Below are positions 34,154 to 40,779 of a DNA stretch of 64,000 nucleotides, in pieces. This stretch comes from CAZKWG01 sp964615375. GTDB taxonomy: Bacteria > Myxococcota_A > UBA796 > CAZKWG01. The translations under genes were made by a program, and so were the position numbers. The notes under the pieces were generated by a model, which saw nothing but the letters and a program-made list of their open reading frames with translations, searched no databases and was not told the origin of the DNA. How positions within the stretch are numbered: position 1 is the first letter of the stretch; the number at the start of each line of letters is the position of its first letter. The stretch covers positions 54,564-118,563 of the forward strand of contig CAZTOW010000030.1 of assembly GCA_964615375.1 (NCBI GenBank). The letters are read 5' to 3'.

Positions 34154-34190
34154 AAGAGTGGAGTAGAGTAGAGGGTGTAGCTCCACTCTT
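34154..34190. promoter_or_regulatory. 10-bp inverted repeat with AGAGT repeats upstream of module 1
   Basis: AAGAGTGGAG (34154-34163) and CTCCACTCTT (34181-34190) are perfect 10-bp arms around a loop of AGAGT-type 5-mers. It sits upstream of the leader hairpin, between the divergent-looking end of activator copy 2 and module 1. A related repeat array lies at 38706-38735. Probable regulator binding or promoter region. Confidence 0.5.
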
Positions 34191-34207
34191 GTCCACTTGT
34201 GTGCCCC

Positions 34208-35584
34208 TCACCGCTCGCCGCGCACCGCCTCCGCGCGCACCGCCTCCGCGCTCAGGCCCATCTCCTCCATCCACCGATACAGCGTGCTCCTCCCCACCCC
34301 CAGCCGCGCGGCCAGGGCGCGCAGGTTCCCGCCCTCCTCGGCGGCCAGGGACCGGAGCTCGTCCGCGCTCGGTCGGACCTTCCGGGCGCGGGAGCGGGCA
34401 GGCTCGGGCGAGGCCGCAGGCTCGGCCTTGGACGCTGACTCCACCGACCTCGAGCGCGCGGCCAGCGCGAGCTCCTCCTGAACGGCGGGCGAGAGCTCCA
34501 GCGTGTCGGCCCCCCGCGCCTCCACGACGAGCCGCTCGACGATGGCCTCCAGCTCGCGGACGTTGCCCGGCCAGGGGTGGAGCAGCAGGGCGAGCGTGAG
34601 CGGGCGGGAGAGGGCGACGGGCTTCCCGGCGAAGCGGGCGGCGAAGGCCCGAGCGAGCACGGGGATGTCCTCGCGGCGCTCGCGCAGGGCTGGGAGCCGG
34701 ATGACCCAGCGGGAGAGCCGGGCGCCGAGATCGGGGCGGAAGCTGCCGCTCTCGATGCTCTCGGCCAGCGGGCGCCAGGTGGCGGCGACGAAGCGCACGT
34801 CCACCTTGACCGCGCGGTCGGAGCCCACGGCGCGAATCTCCTTCTCCTGCAGCAGCCTGAGCAGGCTGGCCTGCATGGACGGGCTGGCCTCGCCGATCTC
34901 GTCGAGGAAGAGGGTGCCGCCGTCGGCCTCCTCCACGAGCCCGCGCCGCGGACGGTCGGCCCCGGTGAACGCCCCGCGGGCGTGACCGAAGAGCTCGCTC
35001 TGCAAGAGCGTGTCGGTGAGCGCCCCGCAGTTGACCGCGACGAAGGCCCCCTTGCGCCCGCTCTGGCGGCGGAGCTCGCGCGCGATGAGCTCCTTGCCGG
35101 TGCCGGTCTCGCCGAGGATGAGCACGGTGGTGGGGCGCGTCGCGACCAGGGCGAGCTCGTCCAGGGCGGCGCCGAGCGCGCGGCTGCGGCCGACGATCTC
35201 GCGGTGGCGGGCGGGCGGAAGATCGGGCCGGGCGCGGATCACCAGCAGCAGCAGGCCCCCCGCGCCCAGCACGTCCCCGGGCTGGAGCGTGGCCTGGGCG
35301 ACCCGCTCGCCGTTCTTCGTCGTGCCGTTGGCGCTGCCCAGATCGGTGACGGTGATCGCGTCCCCGCGGCGAGTCAGGGTGGCGTGCCTGCGGGAGAGGC
35401 GCTGGTCGGTGGCGGCGCCGGGCACGTCGTCCACGCCTCGCCCCAGCAGCAGGGTCTCCCCGTCGTGCAGCCAGCGCTCCCGCCCCAGCAGCCCGGGATC
35501 GGGCGCGCAGACCACCACCAGGGCCAGCGAGGGCGCCCGCGTCTTCTGCTCGGCCTGGGTGTCGTCGCGCTGCGTGGAGTCCAT
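34208..35584 (-). CDS. FHA-domain sigma54-dependent transcriptional activator (copy 2)
   Basis: A 458-residue protein that is almost the same as copy 1 (30230-31609): FHA domain (~40-110), AAA+ with GETGTGKE and GAFTGA, and a Fis-type helix-turn-helix. The differences lie at the 5' end and in the linker at ~375-405 (SKAEPAASPEPARSRARKVR). The AAA+ coding DNA is identical over long stretches, including the third-codon positions, implying recent duplication or gene conversion. It closes module 2 on the minus strand, about 55 bp after the small beta protein gene. Confidence 0.94.
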   Translation of the reverse strand: MDSTQRDDTQAEQKTRAPSLALVVVCAPDPGLLGRERWLHDGETLLLGRGVDDVPGAATDQRLSRRHATLTRRGDAITVTDLGSANGTTKNGERVAQATLQPGDVLGAGGLLLLVIRARPDLPPARHREIVGRSRALGAALDELALVATRPTTVLILGETGTGKELIARELRRQSGRKGAFVAVNCGALTDTLLQSELFGHARGAFTGADRPRRGLVEEADGGTLFLDEIGEASPSMQASLLRLLQEKEIRAVGSDRAVKVDVRFVAATWRPLAESIESGSFRPDLGARLSRWVIRLPALRERREDIPVLARAFAARFAGKPVALSRPLTLALLLHPWPGNVRELEAIVERLVVEARGADTLELSPAVQEELALAARSRSVESASKAEPAASPEPARSRARKVRPSADELRSLAAEEGGNLRALAARLGVGRSTLYRWMEEMGLSAEAVRAEAVRGER

Positions 35585-35615
35585 CGCCGCCCTCGATGGG
35601 GGAATCTAGCGACTG

Positions 35616-35651
35616 GCGCGGCGCGCCGCCAGCGGTGGGCTATGAGCGGGC
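35616..35651. repeat. Boundary repeat, copy 2 (34 bp shared with 38811-38844)
   Basis: The stretch 35618-35651 is identical to 38811-38844. It covers the region upstream of activator copy 2 and the last codons and stop (ARS-stop) of the small beta gene at 35640. Its left part is also shared with 31641-31660. Confidence 0.75.
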
Positions 35652-35984
35652 GAGCACGTCGAGGGAGACCGTGGCGGGGCTGTCCAGGGTCCCGGTGCTA
35701 CGCCAGGCGATGTAGCGCGTGAACGCCGTCACCCGGATCCAGCTCGAGCCGGCTGCGTCCAGCGCCACGTCCACGGGCTCTGGGAAGGAGAGGTAGCCGC
35801 CCTCCTCGTTCTGCGGGGCGTGCTCCACGACCAGCCTGGGGCTCTCGCCCACGCCCGCCTCCAGGACCGTGATCACGATGTCCAGCTCCCGGAAGGGGAG
35901 CAGGTCCAGGGCCTGGGTGAGATCCATCCGATCTCCACTCTGGATGGAGATCCGGTAGAGGAGACGCGCGCTGAAGGTGGACAT
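35640..35984 (-). CDS. Small beta-rich protein of module 2
   Basis: A 114-residue protein with a good CCAGGAG before the ATG. Strands such as FRELDIVITVLEAGVGESPR, ITAFTRYIAWRSTG-like and VSLDVLARS follow the same plan as the product at 38278 (YRTLEIQVRVISAGTGGNVK, FLRYVRWVTD, ALIDIVAKE), so the two are paralogues. No signal peptide or membrane segment. Function unknown. It precedes activator copy 2, and its 3' end lies in the repeat shared with 38811-38844. Confidence 0.65.
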   Translation of the reverse strand: MSTFSARLLYRISIQSGDRMDLTQALDLLPFRELDIVITVLEAGVGESPRLVVEHAPQNEEGGYLSFPEPVDVALDAAGSSWIRVTAFTRYIAWRSTGTLDSPATVSLDVLARS

Positions 35985-36014
35985 GGGTTGCTCCTGGTTA
36001 GAGGTAGATGTTCC

Positions 36015-36350
36015 TCAGTCGTCGTAGGTGTAGCACTCGGGGTCGCCTTCGCCGGTCTCGGGGTCGTAGCGGAGGAACTCGCCGTCTTCACCTACGCATT
36101 TGCAGGGGAAGCCGGTCAAACCCCATGTTAGGCCATCATAGCTACTGAAATACGCACAAAGATAGACGTCGCCACAATCGTCACAGTGGTACAGGCCATG
36201 GCTAACACAATGTACATCATTCAAATTGAGACATTCGAGCCCAGATTCGCCTCCAGAGTGCGGGGCGGGCTCTTTGTCACGGCATGCCACAAGGATCAGG
36301 AGTGACGTAAGCGCTCCGAGAGATGAACGAATATAGAACCTGGCCCCCAT
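36015..36350 (-). CDS. Small Cys-rich lipoprotein
   Basis: The protein starts MGARFYIRSSLGALTSLLIL and has a lipobox LLILVAC, followed by an acidic, Cys-rich mature part (~85 residues, with CDDCGDVYLC and FPCKCVG). The ATG at 36350 has a GAGAGGA ribosome binding site and is 13 bp after the metallopeptidase stop; a longer upstream frame is overlap only. GC content is much lower than the surrounding genome. Function unknown. It could be a partner or immunity-like factor of the metallopeptidase, but there is no direct evidence. Confidence 0.65.
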   Translation of the reverse strand: MGARFYIRSSLGALTSLLILVACRDKEPAPHSGGESGLECLNLNDVHCVSHGLYHCDDCGDVYLCAYFSSYDGLTWGLTGFPCKCVGEDGEFLRYDPETGEGDPECYTYDD

Positions 36351-36363
36351 GACTCTGGTCCTC

Positions 36364-38259
36364 TCAGGTGTACTCACAATGGTACTCAGTCGCATCCTCA
36401 TAATCGACGCCACACGCTGAGGTGCAGAAGAGTGCATAGGAGTCCTCCTTTCCGTTCTCCATGATCAGGCATCGTCGTTCGGGCCCGTCCGCCTCATCGG
36501 AGCACTGCGGATCTTCGTCCGTCCACTCGACATCGGTCCCCTCATGGTAGTCCCCGTCCGGTGAGGGCGCGAAGTCTCCCTGAGGAAGCCCGAGTCGCCC
36601 CCGCACCAGGCACACCCAACCGTAGCGAGCCATGTCCATGCAACACTTCGATGGGCCTGAGCAATGACCACTCCCACCTCCAATCCAGAGGTGACCGAGC
36701 TCATGGATGAGGTGTCCCGCACGATACACCAGCATCCGCAGCGCGTAGCGCGCCATCTGCTCCGCCTCAACGAGACGCTGCTCCTTGGCGCTATCGGAGA
36801 GCATGGGGTTGTAGAGCGCACAATCCATGATGATGCGTGCACGAAAGAGGATCTCGTCGCAGACATAGCCGAAGAAGCCCCAGGTGACTGGCGTGAGGAG
36901 GATACTGCCATTCCCGATGGAGAATCCTCGCCATCCGCATCCAGTATCTGGCTCCTTGCATTCCGAGGCCATGGAGGAGCGCCCGCTGAAGCAGCGACTC
37001 GTGTCGCTCCACACGATAGTCGCCTTGAAGTCATCCCATCGAACGCCACGACAAGCCTGGCTAGCCTTCAAGCTCGTCGTCGCTGTCGCACAGTCTACCT
37101 CCCTGCAACTGTTCTCCGCCTTCGTACCCTCATACGCCTCGTCCGTATTCACAAAATTCAACAGCGCCGACGCCGAACAGACCGTCCCCTTCGCGTTCGC
37201 GGTGTCCTTGCCCTCCAGGAAGGACTTGATGAAGCTGCTGAGCCCCTGACACTCCCCGACCTCCGGCCGCACGTCGTCCACATAGGTGTACAGGAGCTGC
37301 AGCGTGTACGCGACCGCGAAGCCGGGGCTGCCCCAGCCCGTCCGATAGAACAGATCCTCGCGCGACGGCTCCTTGGGCAGGTTGTAGCAGCCGATCACGC
37401 TGCGGAGCACGTCGTGATCTCCCCGCGCCTCTCCCCAGAACTTCGACCACAGGGTCGTCAGGGTCGTCCAGACGGAGCTGCACACGCCGTGCGCGTCGAT
37501 GCTCGGGACGTCTTCAGCATCGTACAGCGTCGCCCAGTCCACCGCCCAGGTCCACCACCAGTCGTAGCTCATCCGCACGCTCACGTCCCGATACGCGATC
37601 TCCACGAGGCTGCCCACCACCGAGCGCGCGTCGTCGGATGGATCCGCCGGCCGCAACAGCTCCGCGCCCCGGGGCACGCTCAGGTCGGGGTGCAGGGTCT
37701 CGGACGCGCAGGGGCCCCGGGCGACCTCCCGCTTCGCGGCGCCGCGCCTCGCGCCCGTCAGGATCATCGCCCCCGCCACCCGCTTCGGGCGCTCGGGCGC
37801 CGGGCGCTCGGGGCGCAGGATGCCAGCCAGCGCCTTCTGGTGCCGGCGCAGCGTCTCGGTTTCCAGCCGGGCGGGGCCGTTTCGTGCCCGCAGGGGCAAC
37901 GCCAGGCCCGGCGTCAGGAGCTCGCCGTGCGGCGCCTCGGACGGGGCATGCGGTCGGGGGATGTTGGTTCGCGCGACGAGCTCCTTCGGCGCGGCGGGAC
38001 ACTCGGGGCCCTGCGCGCACTCCTGGCCCCGCGCCCGCCCTGTCTTCAGGATCTCCGGGCGGCGTCGCCGGCGCGAGCCGCCCACCCTCGCGCCTCCCCC
38101 CTTCGTTCCGCCGAGGCCCCCTTCGCGGGCGACCGGCGCGAGCCGCTCCCCTCGCCCCCCGCAGGCGCCTCCACACCCGCAGGCGCCTCCACACCCGCAG
38201 GCGCCTCCACACCCGCAGGCCCCCGCGCCGCTCACGCCAGCCTCACACCCGCAGGACAC
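36364..38259 (-). CDS. HELGH metallopeptidase-like protein with Cys-Gly repeat N-terminus
   Basis: A 631-residue protein from GTG 38259 (GGGAGG upstream). The first ~36 residues are Cys/Gly-rich repeats (units GACGCG) encoded by an 18-bp tandem repeat. An Arg/Pro-rich part (~40-200) follows, then a folded domain with many Cys and a zinc-metallopeptidase motif LIHELGHLW near residue 520, with nearby Cys-rich GHCSGPSKCCMDM. No signal peptide is visible. Base composition shifts inside the gene: 5' part (37260-38259) is very GC-rich, 3' part clearly less so, suggesting a mosaic. It lies in module 2 between the first small beta gene and the lipoprotein gene. Substrate unknown. Confidence 0.68.
   Translation of the reverse strand: MSCGCEAGVSGAGACGCGGACGCGGACGCGGACGGRGERLAPVAREGGLGGTKGGGARVGGSRRRRRPEILKTGRARGQECAQGPECPAAPKELVARTNIPRPHAPSEAPHGELLTPGLALPLRARNGPARLETETLRRHQKALAGILRPERPAPERPKRVAGAMILTGARRGAAKREVARGPCASETLHPDLSVPRGAELLRPADPSDDARSVVGSLVEIAYRDVSVRMSYDWWWTWAVDWATLYDAEDVPSIDAHGVCSSVWTTLTTLWSKFWGEARGDHDVLRSVIGCYNLPKEPSREDLFYRTGWGSPGFAVAYTLQLLYTYVDDVRPEVGECQGLSSFIKSFLEGKDTANAKGTVCSASALLNFVNTDEAYEGTKAENSCREVDCATATTSLKASQACRGVRWDDFKATIVWSDTSRCFSGRSSMASECKEPDTGCGWRGFSIGNGSILLTPVTWGFFGYVCDEILFRARIIMDCALYNPMLSDSAKEQRLVEAEQMARYALRMLVYRAGHLIHELGHLWIGGGSGHCSGPSKCCMDMARYGWVCLVRGRLGLPQGDFAPSPDGDYHEGTDVEWTDEDPQCSDEADGPERRCLIMENGKEDSYALFCTSACGVDYEDATEYHCEYT
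38161..38220. repeat. 18-bp in-frame tandem repeat (about 3.3 units)
   Basis: Units of 18 bp beginning GCAGGCGCCTCCACACCC repeat at 38161, 38179 and 38197, with a partial fourth. They encode the GACGCG Cys-Gly repeats at the N-terminus of the metallopeptidase-like protein. Such arrays vary in copy number between strains. Confidence 0.9.
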
Positions 38260-38277
38260 CGAGACCTCCCGCCACGG

Positions 38278-38613
38278 CTACTCCTTGGCCACGATGTCGA
38301 TCAGCGCGACGGGCCCCCCCGCGACCCCGCTGTCCGTGACCCAGCGAACATAGCGGAGAAAGTTGCTGATGGACAGAACCTGATTGCTCGCGGGGTTCAG
38401 CGCGAAGCTGGCGCCGCTGAGATCCTTGAAGGCGTCCGGCTCGTTGACCGCCGCATGCTGCAGCTTCACGTTGCCCCCGGTGCCCGCGGAGATGACGCGG
38501 ACCTGGATCTCCAGGGTCCTGTATGCGCCCACATCCAGAACCTCGTCGCGGGTCTGCACCTGGCTGGCGGTGAGCGACGTGATGGGCAGCAGCCGATGAT
38601 AGAGCGATGCCAT
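38278..38613 (-). CDS. Small beta-rich protein (first gene of module 2)
   Basis: The product has 111 residues from ATG 38613 with GGAGAG upstream. It reads MASLYHRLLPITSLTASQVQ, then strands YRTLEIQVRVISAG, VKLQHAAVN, FLRYVRWVTDSG and ALIDIVAKE: one beta sandwich. Paralogue of 35640-35984, and more distantly of 33644-34051. First gene of module 2, directly preceded by the conserved hairpin. In other genomes I recall similar small proteins near surface or phage-like loci, but the function is not known. Confidence 0.65.
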   Translation of the reverse strand: MASLYHRLLPITSLTASQVQTRDEVLDVGAYRTLEIQVRVISAGTGGNVKLQHAAVNEPDAFKDLSGASFALNPASNQVLSISNFLRYVRWVTDSGVAGGPVALIDIVAKE

Positions 38614-38634
38614 GCACACTCTCCAAGAAGGGGG

Positions 38635-38669
38635 GATGTCGGGGGCGCTCACAGCGCGCTCCCGACATC
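38635..38669 (-). promoter_or_regulatory. Leader hairpin of module 2
   Basis: GATGTCGGG and CCCGACATC (9-bp perfect arms) enclose GCGCT-CAC-AGCGC. It lies 22 bp before the small beta gene start, just upstream of its ribosome binding site, as in module 1 (34081-34111). Confidence 0.65.
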
Positions 38670-38705
38670 AGGATACCTCTTCGACGTGGGCCCGCAAGCA
38701 TTTCC

Positions 38706-38735
38706 AGAGTAGCGTAGAGTAGAGTAGAGTAGAGG
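38706..38735. repeat. 5-bp tandem repeat (AGAGT) x6
   Basis: Six 5-bp units (AGAGT, AGCGT, three AGAGT, AGAGG) upstream of the module 2 leader. Module 1 has the same repeat in 4 units (34155-34174). The array lies at the same distance from the hairpin in both and could be a binding array or promoter spacer. Confidence 0.7.
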
Positions 38736-38764
38736 GCGTAACTCGACTCTCCTCCAACGGCGAC

Positions 38765-38812
38765 CGCGCACACCCCCCGCCGCGCACACCCCCCGCCGCG
38801 CACAAGCCCTGC
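38765..38812. repeat. 16-bp tandem repeat x3
   Basis: Units CGCGCACACCCCCCGC at 38765 and 38781, then a diverged third unit to 38812, non-coding, between module 2 and the ImpE-like gene. Confidence 0.75.
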
Positions 38813-38844
38813 GGCGCGCCGCCAGCGGTGGGCTATGAGCGGGC
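38811..38844. repeat. Boundary repeat, copy 3 (relic)
   Basis: Identical over 34 bp to 35618-35651, including the stop codon context of a small beta gene, but here neither a beta gene nor an activator gene is attached. It therefore looks like the scar of a lost module or of a deletion by homologous recombination. It ends 17 bp before the ImpE-like start. Confidence 0.6.
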
Positions 38845-38860
38845 AGAACCAGAGGACCTC

Positions 38861-39766
38861 ATGGCTCGTCGACTGCTGGACACCATGCGCAGGCTGCGCG
38901 ACGGGATCCCCGCCCCAGCCCCCGCCCCGAAGCCGCCCCTCGCACCCGAGCCCGAGCCCGAGGGCCCGCGCGACCACGTCCGCCGCGTGCTCTCCCGGGT
39001 GGAGGAGGACGACCTGGACGGGGCGCGGGCCGCCGCGGTGGAGGGGACCCGCGCCTTCCCAGGCTACGCCGAGCTGTGGTTCCTGCGCTTCGATCTGGAG
39101 CTTCACGCCGAAGATCTGGACGCCGGGCAGGCCACGCTCACCCACATCGCCCGCCACGATCCGCTCAACCAGCAGGGCGCCGAGATCTGCCTGGAGCTGC
39201 TGGGGGCCGAGCGCCAGCGCCGCGCCGCGCTGGCCGGGGGAGCCTCGCCCGAGATCCTGGGTCGAGCCGGCCCTGGGGTGGAGAGCGCGCTCGCGGTGAT
39301 CTCGGCGCTCGGGCGGGGGGAGCTCGCCGAGGCCGAGCGGGCCGCGTTGCGGGGGCGTGAGCAGGCTCGACCCCTGGCGGGCAGCGCCGACGAGGCGCCC
39401 TTCCGCGAGCTGCGCGACGTGGACGACGCGCTGGCCCACGTCCTCGAGCTGCTCACGCCCGGGGGCTATCGCTGGGTCGAGCTAGATCATCTAGCCTGGC
39501 TGGAGGTCCTGCCCCTGCGCACCTTCCTGGACTTCGCCTGGGTGCCGGTCCACGTCGAGCTCCGCGGCGGCCAGGAGCTGCGCGGCCACGTCCCCGGGCT
39601 CTACGTGGGCACCGGCGCCCACGGCGAGGACCGCGTGCGCCTGGGCCACGAGACGCGCTGGGAGCGCCTGAGCCCCGGACTGGCCCGCGCGTCAGGGGGC
39701 CGACGCTGGCAGGCGGAGGACCGGCTCATCGACATCCGAAGGATCCGGGTGCTCAGCTTCTCCTGA
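38861..39766 (+). CDS. ImpE/TagJ-like type VI secretion accessory protein (orphan)
   Basis: A 301-residue protein from ATG 38861 (AGAGGA at short spacing; an upstream in-frame GTG at 38828 lies in the repeat). N-terminal ~150 residues are a TPR-like helical domain (DLDGARAAAVEGTRAFPGYA). The C-terminal domain matches the ImpE fold: YRWVELDHLAWLEVLPLRTF, WVPVHVELRGGQELRGHVPG, then LIDIRRIRVLSF. TagJ/ImpE binds the sheath component TssB and helps ClpV recognition in T6SS. No other T6SS gene is in the window, so it is an orphan. It ends inside the convergent sigma gene. Confidence 0.78.
   Translation: MARRLLDTMRRLRDGIPAPAPAPKPPLAPEPEPEGPRDHVRRVLSRVEEDDLDGARAAAVEGTRAFPGYAELWFLRFDLELHAEDLDAGQATLTHIARHDPLNQQGAEICLELLGAERQRRAALAGGASPEILGRAGPGVESALAVISALGRGELAEAERAALRGREQARPLAGSADEAPFRELRDVDDALAHVLELLTPGGYRWVELDHLAWLEVLPLRTFLDFAWVPVHVELRGGQELRGHVPGLYVGTGAHGEDRVRLGHETRWERLSPGLARASGGRRWQAEDRLIDIRRIRVLSFS
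39482..39496. repeat. AT-rich 15-bp palindrome in the ImpE-like gene
   Basis: GCTAGATCATCTAGC has 7-bp perfect arms around one base, encoding LDHL with two CTA codons. It is nearly the same as the palindrome at 28133-28147 in an unrelated gene. Positions approximate within two bases. Confidence 0.45.
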
Positions 39767-40595
39767 GGGGCGAGGCGGGCGACGCCAGCTCCTCCTTCAG
39801 CCGGACGAGCGCGCGGCGCCGCACCATGCGAACCTGGTCGCAGGAGGGGATGGCCCAGTCGGTGCCCCGTGAGGCCAGGAAGACCTCCTCGTCGCTCCGA
39901 TCCTCCAGCACCGAGCGGACGAGGATCTCGGCGTCGCGCGGAGACAGGCGCCCGATGATCTCCCGGAGCTCGTGGGCGTGGGCGGCCTGCAGCAGGCGCT
40001 CCTCCGCGCCCGCGCGGCTGTCGGGGATCCGCTCGATCTCGACGCCGTCCTCCAGGGCGACCCCGCGCGGACCGCGCACCCGGGCCTGGTCGCGCAGCAC
40101 GTTGAGCACCACGCGGTAGACATAGGCGCGGGAGCCTCGCCAGCGAGGAGCGCCCTGGTAGAGGATCCAGAACGCGCGCTGGGTCACCTCGTCGGCCAGC
40201 GCTCCGCCGCGCGTGGCGACGAGAGCCTGGCGCCGCACGAGGGCGTAGAGCTCCGCGCTCTCGCGGCGACCGGTCCAGTCCAGCCACCGCGCCGCGGCGC
40301 GCGAGAAGGGGGGGCGATCGCCGCGGAGCGCGCGCAGCAGCGCCCAGTTGGCGAGGCAGGCGACGGCCGGCGTCTCGACGCGCGGGACCGACGGGCACAG
40401 GTCCACGCGACGCAGGACCTCGGCCTGGGCGCGCACCTCGGCCTGGCCCTCGGAGACCGAACGGAGCAGGCTGCAGGCCCTGTCCAGCAGCCAGGCGCGG
40501 GGTTCGTGAGACAGGTCGTGGGAGGGAGGGCGGCGCGGGTGTGAATCCAGGGCGCAGGTGACCCGCTCCGCGAGCGCGGGTTGTGGTAGGTGCAT
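39753..40595 (-). CDS. Sigma-70 family RNA polymerase sigma factor with long N-terminal part
   Basis: A 280-residue product from ATG 40595 (GGGAGAAGG upstream). Residues ~125-185 look like ECF sigma region 2 (LADEVTQRAFWILYQGAPRW, SRAYVYRVVLNVLRDQARVR) and ~210-270 like region 4 (IIGRLSPRDAEILVRSVLED, then QVRMVRRRALVRLKEEL). About 115 residues precede region 2, more than in ordinary ECF factors, with no recognised domain. The -35 helix is somewhat unusual (DWAIPSCDQVRMVRRR). No anti-sigma gene adjoins. Expected to be cytoplasmic; targets unknown. Confidence 0.75.
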   Translation of the reverse strand: MHLPQPALAERVTCALDSHPRRPPSHDLSHEPRAWLLDRACSLLRSVSEGQAEVRAQAEVLRRVDLCPSVPRVETPAVACLANWALLRALRGDRPPFSRAAARWLDWTGRRESAELYALVRRQALVATRGGALADEVTQRAFWILYQGAPRWRGSRAYVYRVVLNVLRDQARVRGPRGVALEDGVEIERIPDSRAGAEERLLQAAHAHELREIIGRLSPRDAEILVRSVLEDRSDEEVFLASRGTDWAIPSCDQVRMVRRRALVRLKEELASPASPLRRS

Positions 40596-40779
40596 GGCCT
40601 TCTCCCGAGAGAGGCGATCGGAGGGGAGCGCCGATCGGATCCCTTCGATCAGGAGAAGGGGGTCCGGAGACACAAAATTGGGGGGGCCGGTGCAGATTGT
40701 CCTTTTTCTGACACCAGCGCCCCCCGCTTGCCTCCCCCCCCGGGGTCCGCTACCCTGGTCCGGCTGTCGAGGTGCTCCC

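Noticed and set aside
38161..38220. Possible CRISPR-like array
   Set aside because: Units are contiguous 18-bp tandem repeats without spacers and are in frame with a protein-coding gene.
38694..38706. Sigma54 -24/-12 promoter candidate before module 2 (and at 34138-34149 before module 1)
   Set aside because: GG and GC doublets on the minus strand are 8 bp apart in module 2 instead of 10, and module 1 has no GG; spacing does not fit sigma54.
36664..38712. Plus-strand open frame of 682 codons opposite the metallopeptidase-like gene
   Set aside because: No domain, Arg/Pro/Ala-rich, while the minus strand has a HELGH motif, ribosome binding site and operon context.
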